64,000 nt of DNA from an uncultured Lewinella sp. (lineage in GTDB: Bacteria > Bacteroidota > Bacteroidia > Chitinophagales > Saprospiraceae): positions 1 through 64,000 of the forward strand of contig CALMYQ010000059.1 of assembly GCA_937873655.1 (NCBI GenBank). The letters are read 5' to 3'. The translations under genes were made by a program, and so were the position numbers. The notes under the pieces were generated by a model that searched no databases, was not told where the DNA came from, and saw only the letters and a list, made by a program, of their open reading frames with translations. This document shows, one piece after another, positions 53,854 to 62,360 of the stretch (its first letter is position 1; each line of letters starts with the position of its first letter).

Positions 53854-53936
53854 CATATGGACACATAAGAAGAGCTATTTCAATTGCGCAAAGGCGCAAT
53901 TGAAATGAAAAACTCATGTGAACTGATGTGTCTATG
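53854..53936. repeat. Nested inverted repeat (structured intergenic element)
   Basis: An inner perfect 13-bp stem with a 4-base loop (53877-53889 with 53894-53906) lies within an outer 7-bp stem, GACACAT (53860-53866) with ATGTGTC (53926-53932). A further hairpin, GAACAAT with ATTGTTC, follows near 53950-53980. It could be a small RNA, a terminator or an element end. The rest of 53610-54237 holds no gene. Confidence 0.6.
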
Positions 53937-54237
53937 TTGTAAAAAAAAGAACAATGGTTTTGAAAAAACGATTGTTCATTCAAAATTGCGGTGTTTCCAA
54001 TTATGAAGAGTGCTCCCAATATGGCGGACCTGGCGGCCCGCGCCGGTGATTTACAGGCGTGGAAAACCCGTTGAATCTTAAATACTGGTTCTTTGTTACA
54101 AGCGCCGCCGCCATTTGGCTTCTTTAACCTTAAAATGTCGGCCCCTACAGCCGCTTTGTTATAAAGGCAGGATTCCTTACGCGAAAGCTACGGTACCACT
54201 GACCCCCTCCTCCGCTGAAGCTGCGGCCACCGGAGAC

Positions 54238-54398
54238 TGACAACTGACAACTGACACCTGACAACTGCCAACTGACACCTGACAACTGACAACCGCCAAC
54301 TGCCAACCGCCAACCGCCAACCGCCAACTGCCAACCGCCAACTGACAACTGACAACTGACAACTGACAACTGACAACCGACAACTGACAACTGACAAC
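54238..54398. repeat. Array of 23 heptamers (TGACAAC/TGCCAAC/CGCCAAC)
   Basis: 161 bp made of 23 in-register 7-base units, 54238-54398, with variants TGACAAC, TGACACC, TGCCAAC, CGCCAAC and CGACAAC. The complement of the unit (GTTGTCA) links it to the arrays at 21461 and 31882. Because 7 is not a multiple of 3 the array is open in several frames on the minus strand, but these are not genes. It sits about 200 bp before the PorP/SprF gene. Confidence 0.95.
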
Positions 54399-54606
54399 TG
54401 ATCCCTGCAACCCCATCAGGCGGAATCCGTTAAATGTCGGATAGAAGAGAGAATTGATGGAGGCTGAATAGCGCGACCATCCCAATTATCGCTTAATTTG
54501 CAGACAATTTCTCAAAAAGGGCTATCTTTCGGCTTTGGCCGGAGTCCCAACCCAAAAACAATGGGCTTACGTCCATATAGATGAACTATTCAAAATCTGA
54601 AAATCT

Positions 54607-55677
54607 ATGAAATGGCTAAAACCGCTACTCCTGTTTTCCGGTTTATTCACGCTTACCCTGTCCGGTTATGGGCAGGATATGCACAACACCCTTTTTAACT
54701 ATGCCCCGCTTTCGCTCAACCCGTCTTTGACCGGTGCATTTGAAGGGACCGCGCGCATCGGCGGGATCTACCGGGCCCAGGATTTTGCCGTTGCAGGCGC
54801 CAAGGGTTACAGCACTCCCTCCTTTTATCTTGACGCCCCCATTATTCGCGGTTTTGGCAAAAGGGACTGGATCGGCGTAGGCATGGTTTTTTTCAGCGAT
54901 AAAGCCGGCAGCCTTTCCCTGCAGACGAACGCCGGCTGGATGTCCGGCGCCTATCACCTTTCTCTGGATAAAAAGGGGAATACCTACCTCACTTTCGGGG
55001 TGCAGGGCGGGAAAGTCGGCCGACGGTTCAAATCCTTCGACGCCAACCCTGCCGACCAGTTTGACCTATCGGTCGGCGGTCAGGGTAACGTTACGACCGA
55101 AGACCAGGTGATTGCCGGTAACGGCGGCGGCACAGGTACGGGTGGCAATACCGATTTCGACCGGAACAAGAATTTCACCGATTTCACCGGCGGTCTGATG
55201 CTGCGCAGCAAGATCAACAACGAAGCCGCACTGGAACTCGGCCTGGCTGTCGGGCACGTGACCACGCCGCAATACGGTTTCTCCGGCGTGGGCGACGGCT
55301 CCAAGCGACCCAGGAAGATCACCTTCCACGGCCGCTACGACCAAAAACTCGACGACAAGTGGAGCATCGCGCCCACCTTGCTGTTCATGTCCACCTCCAA
55401 AGCCCAGGAAATCTCCCTTCAGGGATGGTTGGGCCGGCAGGTGAATCCGGATGTCAAGCTCAACTTCGGCCTGGGCTACCGCCTCAGCGACGCCGGCAAG
55501 GTGCTCTTCGGGATCGATTACAAGGATCTTCACGCGGCCATGGCCTATGACCTGACCTTGTCTTCCAAAAGCGATGTCAACAACTTCAACGGCGCGTTTG
55601 AGATTGCTGCCTACTACATCCTGAAGATCTACAAGAAACCCGACGTTAAACCGGCTATTTTCTGTCCGAGGTTCTGA
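54607..55677 (+). CDS. PorP/SprF-family type IX secretion outer-membrane protein
   Basis: 356 residues. A signal peptide (about 1-22) is followed by the PorP/SprF pattern: QDMHNTLFNYAPLSLNPSLT, TARIGGIYRAQD, and a late barrel-like set of alternating strands (ISLQGWLGRQVNPDVKLNFG). PorP/SprF proteins are outer-membrane partners that couple T9SS cargo, often type B sorting proteins, or gliding adhesin SprB, to the machinery. A -7-like TATCTTTC at 54523 with a TTTG 22 bases upstream may be its promoter. A PorE-like gene follows 51 bp later, as usual for such pairs. Confidence 0.88.
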   Translation: MKWLKPLLLFSGLFTLTLSGYGQDMHNTLFNYAPLSLNPSLTGAFEGTARIGGIYRAQDFAVAGAKGYSTPSFYLDAPIIRGFGKRDWIGVGMVFFSDKAGSLSLQTNAGWMSGAYHLSLDKKGNTYLTFGVQGGKVGRRFKSFDANPADQFDLSVGGQGNVTTEDQVIAGNGGGTGTGGNTDFDRNKNFTDFTGGLMLRSKINNEAALELGLAVGHVTTPQYGFSGVGDGSKRPRKITFHGRYDQKLDDKWSIAPTLLFMSTSKAQEISLQGWLGRQVNPDVKLNFGLGYRLSDAGKVLFGIDYKDLHAAMAYDLTLSSKSDVNNFNGAFEIAAYYILKIYKKPDVKPAIFCPRF

Positions 55678-55728
55678 TTTGCAAACAACAACTGCATTTA
55701 TTTGCGTTTAAACTGGTAAAAAAGTCTT

Positions 55729-58266
55729 ATGAGAAATACTTGGCTCGTTCTGACTATTATGGCGATGGGGGCCGTCGTCGCATCAGCTCAACCCATCAGC
55801 AAGTCTTCCTATGAAACCATGGTTGCGACGGCCGAGCAGCTTGTTGCCAATCAGGATTATTATAACGCCCTCGATTGGTATGAAAAAGCATACGATGAAC
55901 AGGAAGAAGCCTCCATTATTCCGATTATTGCCAATCTGAACTATAAACTCCGCGACTATGTCAAGGCCGAACGCTGGCTCGACCGCCTGCTGCGCCGCGA
56001 CAAGAACAAGGAGTATATCCAGGAGCGTTTCCTATACGGCCGCGTGCTGAAGATGAATGAGAAATACGACGACGCCATCGTCGCCCTCCAGGATTTCATT
56101 TCGCTGACATCGGATGCCCGCCTCAAGGAACTGGCGCAAAACGAGATCACCGGCGCCGAAATGGCCCAGGTGATGCCCAGCAATCCGCAGGGGGTCAAAC
56201 TCGAAAACGCGGGCAGAAACGTCAATTCGCCCACTTCTGAATACTCGCCGGTACTCACGCCCGACGGCAGTACCATGTATTTCGCCGCACTGGCCGATAC
56301 CAAGGAAGTGACCGTGATAGACGGCAAAAATGAAAATTATCACGCCCATATCTATTCCGCTGCCAAAAGCGATAAAGGCTGGGAAAAACCCGCCGAACTG
56401 GACGAGAGCATCAACCGGCCGGGGTTCCACTCCGTCAATGCCTGCCTTTCGCCCGACGGCCGCCGCATGTATTTCAACCGCATTGAAATGACCGGCAACA
56501 TCCCGACCAGCAGCAAGATCTATATGAGCGAAGGCGGCAACGGTTCCTGGAACAGCGCCAATGAAGTACAAGGAGTCAACGGCGATTACCTGGCCCTCCA
56601 CCCCGCAGTCGGCGAATTGTTCGGCAAGGAAGTGCTCTTCTTCGTTTCCGATATGCCGGGCGGTCACGGCGGCCTCGATATTTACTACGCCACCTACAAA
56701 GGCGACGGCGTGTACGCCGATCCGATCAACCTCGGCCCTAAAGTCAACAGCATCGGGGATGAATACTCGCCCTACTACCACGACGGTACCCTCTATTTCA
56801 GCTCCGACGGCCATCCCGGTATCGGCGGCTTCGATATCTTCTATACGGTCTGGGACGGCTCCACCTGGAGCGAACCCAAGAACATGGGCAAAAGCTACAA
56901 CACCAGCGTTGACGATATCTATTTCCGCCTCGACCCGGAAGGCTATAAAGGCGTACTGACCTCCAACCGGGAAGGCGGCCGCTCGCTGAAGTCCAAAACC
57001 TGCTGCGACGATATCTATACCTTCGAGATCGCCAGGTTGTTCGCCGACCTCGTCGTAGGCGTGTTTGACGACAGCAAGAAACCCATCCTGGGCGCTACCG
57101 TCAGCCTCGTGGAAATGGTGAACAACTCGCCGGGTACCCCCGACGGGAAGACCATGGATAAGGGCAACCGCTTCGACTTCGGCCTTGAACTCGAAAAGCC
57201 CTACAAGGTGGTGGCTACCAAAGAAGGATATTATCCCGATTCTACGACGTTTAATACCGTAGGACTTACGGCTTCCAAAACTTTTGAACACCGCTTCTTC
57301 CTGAAGCCGAAACCCGTGCCGCCGCCGGAACCTGAATACGATACGATCTCCGTCGATCAGCCGATCGTGCTGGAAAACATCCTGTACGACTTCGACAAGG
57401 ATGTGATCAAACCGGAAGCCGAGCCGGACCTGGAAGTGGTTCGCGGCCTGATGGAACAATATCCGGATATGCGGATCGAACTCAGCTCGCACACCGACTA
57501 CCGGGGTGACGACGCTTACAACCAACGCCTTTCTCAGGCGCGCGCCGAATCCGCCCGCCGCTGGCTGGTGCGCAACGGCATTGCCCGCGACCGGATCGAG
57601 GCCAAAGGCTACGGCGAAACGGTCCCGCAAACCGTCAACGAACGCATTGCCAGCCTCAACCCCTTCCTCAAGGTCGGGGATGTGCTGACCCAGAAGTTCA
57701 TCGACGCACTGCCTACCGAAGAAGAGCGCGAAGCGGCGCATTACGTCAACCGCCGCACCGAATTCAAGATCATCGCCGGCCCGACGACCATTACGATCAA
57801 GCGGACCAGCTTGCGCAAAAAACCGGAAACCAAAACCCAGAAAAGCCGCAACAGCCTGCCAGGTACGTCGGCCCGTCAGGATACGGTATCCGTGAGCAAG
57901 ATGTCTTCTCTGTATGGCGTCAAAGACCTGAAAGGCGTGCCCGTGATGCAGTTTGAAAAGCGGGTGATTGACCTGGGTAAGGTGAAGCGCGGCGAGAAGC
58001 GCGAATTCGACTTCGAATTCACCAACCGCGGGGATACGCCGCTGGTCATCGCCATCGTTACGGCTTGTGAGTGTACCACAACGGAGTACTCCAAAGATGC
58101 CGTAGCGCCCGGCGCCAAAGGCAAGATCCACATCACCTTCGACAGCACCGAAAAGGAAGAATCCGAAACGATCGACGTGGACATCATGCTTGACAACGAA
58201 ACACCGGGAACCGGAGCGCCTATCCGGGAACTGGTGCAGTATAAGTTTGATTTGATAGAAAAATAG
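55729..58266 (+). CDS. PorE-like OmpA protein (TPR-PD40-CarboxypepD-OmpA) with DUF1573 tail
   Basis: 845 residues: signal peptide (1-21), TPR-like helices (about 25-150), a PD40/WD40-like propeller starting with SEYSPVLTPDGSTMYFAALA (about 165-435), a CarboxypepD-like domain (about 441-535; LVVGVFDDSKKPILGATVSL), an OmpA peptidoglycan-binding domain (about 547-690; ILYDFDKDVIKPEAEPDLEV), a low-complexity link, and a C-terminal DUF1573 domain (about 735-845; RVIDLGKVKRGEKREFDFEF, ACECTTTEYSKDAVAPGAKG). The first four domains match PorE, which anchors the T9SS core to peptidoglycan. The added DUF1573 domain is unusual. It pairs with the upstream PorP/SprF gene. Confidence 0.88.
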   Translation: MRNTWLVLTIMAMGAVVASAQPISKSSYETMVATAEQLVANQDYYNALDWYEKAYDEQEEASIIPIIANLNYKLRDYVKAERWLDRLLRRDKNKEYIQERFLYGRVLKMNEKYDDAIVALQDFISLTSDARLKELAQNEITGAEMAQVMPSNPQGVKLENAGRNVNSPTSEYSPVLTPDGSTMYFAALADTKEVTVIDGKNENYHAHIYSAAKSDKGWEKPAELDESINRPGFHSVNACLSPDGRRMYFNRIEMTGNIPTSSKIYMSEGGNGSWNSANEVQGVNGDYLALHPAVGELFGKEVLFFVSDMPGGHGGLDIYYATYKGDGVYADPINLGPKVNSIGDEYSPYYHDGTLYFSSDGHPGIGGFDIFYTVWDGSTWSEPKNMGKSYNTSVDDIYFRLDPEGYKGVLTSNREGGRSLKSKTCCDDIYTFEIARLFADLVVGVFDDSKKPILGATVSLVEMVNNSPGTPDGKTMDKGNRFDFGLELEKPYKVVATKEGYYPDSTTFNTVGLTASKTFEHRFFLKPKPVPPPEPEYDTISVDQPIVLENILYDFDKDVIKPEAEPDLEVVRGLMEQYPDMRIELSSHTDYRGDDAYNQRLSQARAESARRWLVRNGIARDRIEAKGYGETVPQTVNERIASLNPFLKVGDVLTQKFIDALPTEEEREAAHYVNRRTEFKIIAGPTTITIKRTSLRKKPETKTQKSRNSLPGTSARQDTVSVSKMSSLYGVKDLKGVPVMQFEKRVIDLGKVKRGEKREFDFEFTNRGDTPLVIAIVTACECTTTEYSKDAVAPGAKGKIHITFDSTEKEESETIDVDIMLDNETPGTGAPIRELVQYKFDLIEK

Positions 58267-58272
58267 GTTTTC

Positions 58273-58317
58273 TCCCGCAGATTGCGCAAAGGAGCTAATG
58301 CTGCGCAATCTGCGGGA
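58273..58317. terminator. 16-bp perfect inverted repeat between PorE-like gene and clpP
   Basis: Arms 58273-58288 and 58302-58317 are perfect complements with a 13-base loop, in the gap between two convergent genes. A strong bidirectional terminator is likely, though T runs are short. Confidence 0.7.
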
Positions 58318-58408
58318 ACCTTGTTGAAAAATTGAATCGATTATTGGAATGATCCGGTTGTTTCGATTAGGCTGACCAACCGACGGACGCCCCAATCGAA
58401 AAATCGAA

Positions 58409-59095
58409 TCAATCCACCCTTTTCAACACCTCATCGATCAATCCATACGCTTTTGCCTCCTCGGCCACCATCCAGTTATCCCGGTCGCTGTCCACCGAAA
58501 TCTGCTCAAAATCCTGCCCGGTATTCTCACTCAGTATGCGGTACAACGCACCCTGAAGATCCTTGAACAGTTTGTACGTGATCTCCATGTCCGACAATTG
58601 CCCTTGTGTGGCGCCCGTGGTCTGGTGGATCATCACCCGGCTATGCGGAAGGGCCGACCGTTTGCCTTTGGTACCTGAAGACAGCAGCACCGCGCCCATA
58701 CTGGCCGCCATACTGGTGCAAATGGTAGCGATGTCCGGCGAAACGAACTGCATGGTGTCGTAAATGCCCAGCCCCGCGATGACCGACCCGCCCGGCGAGT
58801 TGATGTACATCTGGATGTCGCGCTTAGGGTCGACACTTTGAAGGAACAGCAATTGTGCCTGGATCACGTTGGCGACATAATCGTCGACACCAACCCCCAG
58901 AAAAATGATCCGGTCCATCATCAGGCGGCTGAATACGTCCAGTTGAGCGACATTCAACGGCCGTTCTTCGATCACGACCGGTGATATGGAGCTCCTGAGT
59001 CCTCGGGTCGATAATTCGGCGTAGCGCTCGAGGTGCATGCGGCTCATGCCGTGATGGCCTGCGGCGTAGGCTATGAATTCGTTTTTGGTTTGCAT
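58409..59095 (-). CDS. clpP: ATP-dependent Clp protease proteolytic subunit
   Basis: 228 residues. Ser-His-Asp triad: the nucleophile Ser in TSMAASMGAVLL, the His in HSRVMIHQ and the Asp in the DRDNWM region. The MYINSPGGSV strand, the tight turn and the handle region are present. It is longer than E. coli ClpP at the N-terminus, as in other Bacteroidota. It forms a 14-mer with ClpX or ClpA/C. No clpX is adjacent. The 5' leader holds a tandem 20-bp duplication ending 5 bp before the ATG. Confidence 0.96.
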   Translation of the reverse strand: MQTKNEFIAYAAGHHGMSRMHLERYAELSTRGLRSSISPVVIEERPLNVAQLDVFSRLMMDRIIFLGVGVDDYVANVIQAQLLFLQSVDPKRDIQMYINSPGGSVIAGLGIYDTMQFVSPDIATICTSMAASMGAVLLSSGTKGKRSALPHSRVMIHQTTGATQGQLSDMEITYKLFKDLQGALYRILSENTGQDFEQISVDSDRDNWMVAEEAKAYGLIDEVLKRVD

Positions 59096-59100
59096 GGATA

Positions 59101-59140
59101 TTGTTGTTTATGATGGTTTGTTGTTGTTTATGATGGTTTG
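59101..59140. repeat. Tandem 20-bp duplication in the clpP leader
   Basis: Two perfect 20-base units (59101-59120, 59121-59140), read on the clpP strand as CA-rich unstructured sequence, end 5 bases upstream of the ATG at 59095. T/G-rich variants continue to about 59156. Copy number may set leader length or translation rate. Confidence 0.8.
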
Positions 59141-59156
59141 TTGTTGTTTGTTGTTG

Positions 59157-59572
59157 CTCCGCCCGCCATAGCCTCGGCGTAGGCGGGGTTTGTGTTTGCG
59201 CTCCCCGCCAACTTCGCCATGGGCTTCGTCGCCCAGTGGCTGTAGCCTGTAGGGCGGAGGCGGATTTGGTTCCGGGTCCGTTCAATAAAGTGTTTTCTTG
59301 CGAAGGTGCAAGGATGTAAAATTTTGATTTTCAACACCTTATTTGTTATTAAAATACTGCCGGCACAAAATCCTGAAGGGGGCCTCAGTTCCTGGACGGC
59401 AAAAGAATTCCATCCTCCGGAAGAGCTGACATCCGGCAGTCATCAATGAAATTGAATTGGTTTTGAAATTTTTAATAGAGCCTTGGCAGAACGCGAAAGG
59501 GCTCCTCCTTTATCAGTTCCTCAGTTCCTCAGTTCCTCACTCTCCGCCCGCTATAGCCTCGGCGGAAGCGGG
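59157..59572. repeat. REP-like dyads in the clpP/sigma intergenic region
   Basis: Dyads of the family CCGCCCGCCATAGCCTCGGC lie at 59157-59188 and 59542-59572, related to those at 1331 and 1413. Three tandem TCAGTTCC octamers precede the second (around 59512-59536). From 59190 to 59510 there is no gene. This ends the region before the small gene at 59628. Confidence 0.75.
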
Positions 59573-59627
59573 TCCACAATTCCTCCCCCGACCGCCGGAG
59601 CCCATCAGGAGCGAAGGAGGTGATTCC

Positions 59628-59795
59628 TCAATTTCTCCCCACCCCCACCCCCAACCACTGCACGATCCGCCGTACCAGTCCCAACGGCTTAATCTCCGCC
59701 TCCAACACCCATCGCTCAACGGCAGCAAAGGGAACGGGTACCGGCATGCGCCGCAGGTTGGCAAAAGCCCGTTCGGTATCGATTGGTTTCGGCAT
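59628..59795 (-). CDS. Small 55-residue protein downstream of an ECF sigma gene
   Basis: The ATG at 59795 begins 5 bp past the sigma factor stop codon, so the two are an operon. The product (MPKPIDTERAFANLRRMPVP at the N-terminus, a tail of Trp/Val/Gly-rich residues) is basic, with one possible amphipathic helix. It resembles the first helical part of the anti-sigma or FecR-like proteins that follow ECF factors, but it stops at 55 codons, so it may be a truncated anti-sigma gene or a small real partner. The stop follows a Gly/Val run. Confidence 0.5.
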   Translation of the reverse strand: MPKPIDTERAFANLRRMPVPVPFAAVERWVLEAEIKPLGLVRRIVQWLGVGVGRN

Positions 59796-59800
59796 ACCGG

Positions 59801-60349
59801 TCAGAATAAGATGGAGGTGTAAATGGCCAGGCGTTTGGACAGCGGCATGGGCCGGCCGTCTTCGGCGAGCATTTCCCGCAGGGTTTGGCGGGCGCGGCTG
59901 AGCCGGGTTTTGACGGCGCCTTCGGTCGTTTGCTGTATCTCTGCGATCTCCCGGACGCTGAAACCGCTGACCTCGAACAGGATCAGGGTCTCGTGCAGGG
60001 CTTCCGGCAATTGCCCCAGAGCCTTCAGGAGGTACTGAACGTCCAGCAGCGCTGCGGGGTCGGGGAGGCGGTCCTCCAGTTCGGCGGCCAGCTTTTCGTC
60101 CCAGTTGCCGGTGAATTTCGCCCGGCGTCGCTGATTCCGAACAATATTGTTGACGGTACCGATCAGGTAGCCGAGCAGTTTGGTTTTATCCCTGAGCCGT
60201 TCGAAGCCCTGCAAGGCCGCCAGAACGGCCTCCTGCATGAGGTCTTCAGCTGTCATCAGTCCGAAGGCCTGGCCGGCGCAAAATCGGGCAAACCGCTCGT
60301 GGAGGGGCTCGTAATGGGCCAGGAAGGCTTCTTTGGTCGCTGCGTTCAT
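59801..60349 (-). CDS. ECF-type RNA polymerase sigma factor
   Basis: 182 residues from the ATG at 60349 (MNAATKEAFLAHYEPLHERF). Region 2 (AEDLMQEAVLAALQGFERLR; LGYLIGTVNNIVRNQRRRA) and region 4 (VREIAEIQQTTEGAVKTRLS) are clear. A longer frame to 60397 adds an unlikely leader. It is probably regulated by the small gene directly downstream or by an unlinked anti-sigma factor. Confidence 0.92.
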   Translation of the reverse strand: MNAATKEAFLAHYEPLHERFARFCAGQAFGLMTAEDLMQEAVLAALQGFERLRDKTKLLGYLIGTVNNIVRNQRRRAKFTGNWDEKLAAELEDRLPDPAALLDVQYLLKALGQLPEALHETLILFEVSGFSVREIAEIQQTTEGAVKTRLSRARQTLREMLAEDGRPMPLSKRLAIYTSILF

Positions 60350-60512
60350 GTCGTATTCTCGCGATGGTTCAATAATATAGTAACGCGTGGGCGGCAAAAG
60401 TTACAAAGGATGGGGAAATTTTCCCGATAAATCGGATCTTTACGATTGGGCCCGCGCCGCTCTTGAGTGTCTGTGACCTGTTGCAGGCAGATTGCAGACC
60501 GTTTTAATTACC

Positions 60513-62111
60513 GTGTCAAGTAAAAATTTCAGGATCTTGAACGCTTCCTTCAGACCCTTAGCCCGACAAAATGCCCTGGCAGGCTTTGCCTTCGCCTGTT
60601 TAGTCGCCGTCGGATGCCAGTCGCCGGCAACGGATGTTTCCAATACCGCCGTGTCCCCTGCGAATATTGAGAAAGGGAAAATACTCGCCGGTCGGCATTG
60701 TCAATCCTGCCATCAACTTCCCGATCCTTCCTTGCTGGATGCCGAAACCTGGGAAACCGGTGCGCTGCCGGCCATGGGGCCGTTATTGGGTATTTTCAGC
60801 AACAAGAATCAACCTTATTCCTATCGGGGAGACCCTCAGATGAAGGGGCCCGGTTATCTGGCGGGCAATCCGCAGGTGACCCCCGGGGAATGGCAGCTCA
60901 TCGTGGACTACTATTCCGCAACTGCGCCGGGGCAATTACCCCCGCAGGATCGCCGGGAAAGCATACCGTCGGACTTGTCCCTGTTTAAGGTTCGAAAACC
61001 CGACCTGCGCTACAGAAATACCCATTCCTCTTTTGTGAAAATCAGGAAGAGAGGTGAAGCCCCGGTCGTGGTGAGCGATGCCCGGACCCTGAAAACCTAT
61101 TTCCTGAACCGGGCACTGGAGCCTGTCGACTCGCTGACAACGGACGGCCCGCTGGTCAATATTGCCTTCAGCAGCGAGCGAAAAGCGATCGTCTGCAATG
61201 TAGGCATGATTGACCCCAACGACGGCGCCCAGGGCAGCGCACTGCAGATTAACGATAATGCCGGCGCCTGGAAGGCGGATGACGCCAATTTGCTGACCGG
61301 CCTCCATCGGCCCGTTCAGGTTTCGCCGGCCGATTTGAACAACGACGGCCTGACGGATTACCTGGTTTGTGAATTCGGCTATATGCAGGGCGGTCTGTCC
61401 TGGATGGAAAACCTGGGAAAGGATCAATACCGGAAACACAGCCTATCCCTGTTGCCGGGCGCGTTGAAGGCCTATACTCTGGATGATGACCAGGATGGGA
61501 ATACCGACATCATTGCCCTGTTTGCGCAGGGCGAAGAGGGCATATACCTGTACGCTAATAAGGGCAGCGGCGAATTTGAATCGAAAGAATTGCTCAGATT
61601 TCCCCCGATGAACGGTTCATCCTATTTTGAATTGGCCGACTTTAACGGCGACGGCCTGCAGGATATCCTGTATACAGCCGGCGACAATGCCGACTATTCC
61701 ACGGTACTCAAGCCTTACCACGGGGTTTACATCTACCTGAACCGGGGCGAAAACCGCTTTGAACAAGCTTTCTTTTACCCCATTCACGGTTGTTACAAGG
61801 CCATGGCCCGGGATTTTGACAACGACGGCGACCTGGATCTGGCGGCAATTGCCTACTATGCGGATTTTGCATCCCAGCCGGAAGAAGGTTTTGTTTACCT
61901 GGAAAACCGCGGAGATCTGCATTTCAACCCCCACTCGTCGACCGAGTTGGAGATCGGCAGGTGGATAACCATGGATGTCGGGGACATTAATATGGACGGA
62001 CGGCCCGATATCATTCTGGGCAATTTCGTTCAGCCTTCAAAATTTGCCAATCCGGCTGTGAATTGGGCGGATGCCCCGCCGGTGTTGATTTTGGAAAATG
62101 TAGGCGAATAA
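60513..62111 (+). CDS. Lipoprotein with c-type heme motif and VCBS/FG-GAP repeats
   Basis: About 532 residues from the GTG at 60513, chosen because the first ATG is far downstream; a TTG at 60492 is the alternative. The signal ends in VAVGC, a lipobox. One CxxCH motif (CQSCH near residue 62) marks a cytochrome c-like domain; the rest is a propeller of VCBS/FG-GAP repeats with Asp-rich calcium-like loops (DFNGDGLQDILYTAGDNADY; DFDNDGDLDLAAI; DINMDGRPDIILGN). The combination of heme domain and FG-GAP propeller suggests an envelope electron-transfer or sugar-binding protein. It stands alone. Confidence 0.82.
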   Translation: MSSKNFRILNASFRPLARQNALAGFAFACLVAVGCQSPATDVSNTAVSPANIEKGKILAGRHCQSCHQLPDPSLLDAETWETGALPAMGPLLGIFSNKNQPYSYRGDPQMKGPGYLAGNPQVTPGEWQLIVDYYSATAPGQLPPQDRRESIPSDLSLFKVRKPDLRYRNTHSSFVKIRKRGEAPVVVSDARTLKTYFLNRALEPVDSLTTDGPLVNIAFSSERKAIVCNVGMIDPNDGAQGSALQINDNAGAWKADDANLLTGLHRPVQVSPADLNNDGLTDYLVCEFGYMQGGLSWMENLGKDQYRKHSLSLLPGALKAYTLDDDQDGNTDIIALFAQGEEGIYLYANKGSGEFESKELLRFPPMNGSSYFELADFNGDGLQDILYTAGDNADYSTVLKPYHGVYIYLNRGENRFEQAFFYPIHGCYKAMARDFDNDGDLDLAAIAYYADFASQPEEGFVYLENRGDLHFNPHSSTELEIGRWITMDVGDINMDGRPDIILGNFVQPSKFANPAVNWADAPPVLILENVGE

Positions 62112-62297
62112 TGTTCGCGGATCCCGTCCGGACGTAATGATGAAGGCGATCCTTCGGCCGGCACAGATGTTGCTGGCCCGGAGCGGTCACATACCGGCCC
62201 TACAGGCCGGAAATCCAATACTCAAACCGATTGCTACCGATATTAGCCCTTTAACCTTTAACCTTGAAATGGCGGACCTGACGGCCGCACCGCATTA

Positions 62298-62360
62298 CTG
62301 CGAACTGCGAACTGCGAACTGCCCACTGTCAATTGCCCACTGTCAACTGCCCACTGTCAA
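62298..62360. repeat. Nine-heptamer array holding the end of the DUF1611 gene
   Basis: 63 bp of nine in-register heptamers (on the minus strand TTGACAG, TGGGCAG/TGGGCAA and TTCGCAG). The DUF1611 stop codon (62343-62345) is the TGA of one unit. The preceding 62112-62297 has no gene; a short GC-rich dyad lies at 62193-62209. Confidence 0.9.

Noticed and set aside
53741..54019. 92-codon minus-strand frame
   Set aside because: It spans nested inverted repeats and palindromes and has no recognisable product.
54145..54485. Minus-strand frames of 69-102 codons across the heptamer array
   Set aside because: A 7-base repeat is open in several frames by chance; the repeated Val/Ser/Cys/Gln pattern is an artefact.
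56032..58395. 787-codon open frame on the minus strand
   Set aside because: It is antisense to the PorE-like gene, whose domains are clear; no start context or family match supports it.
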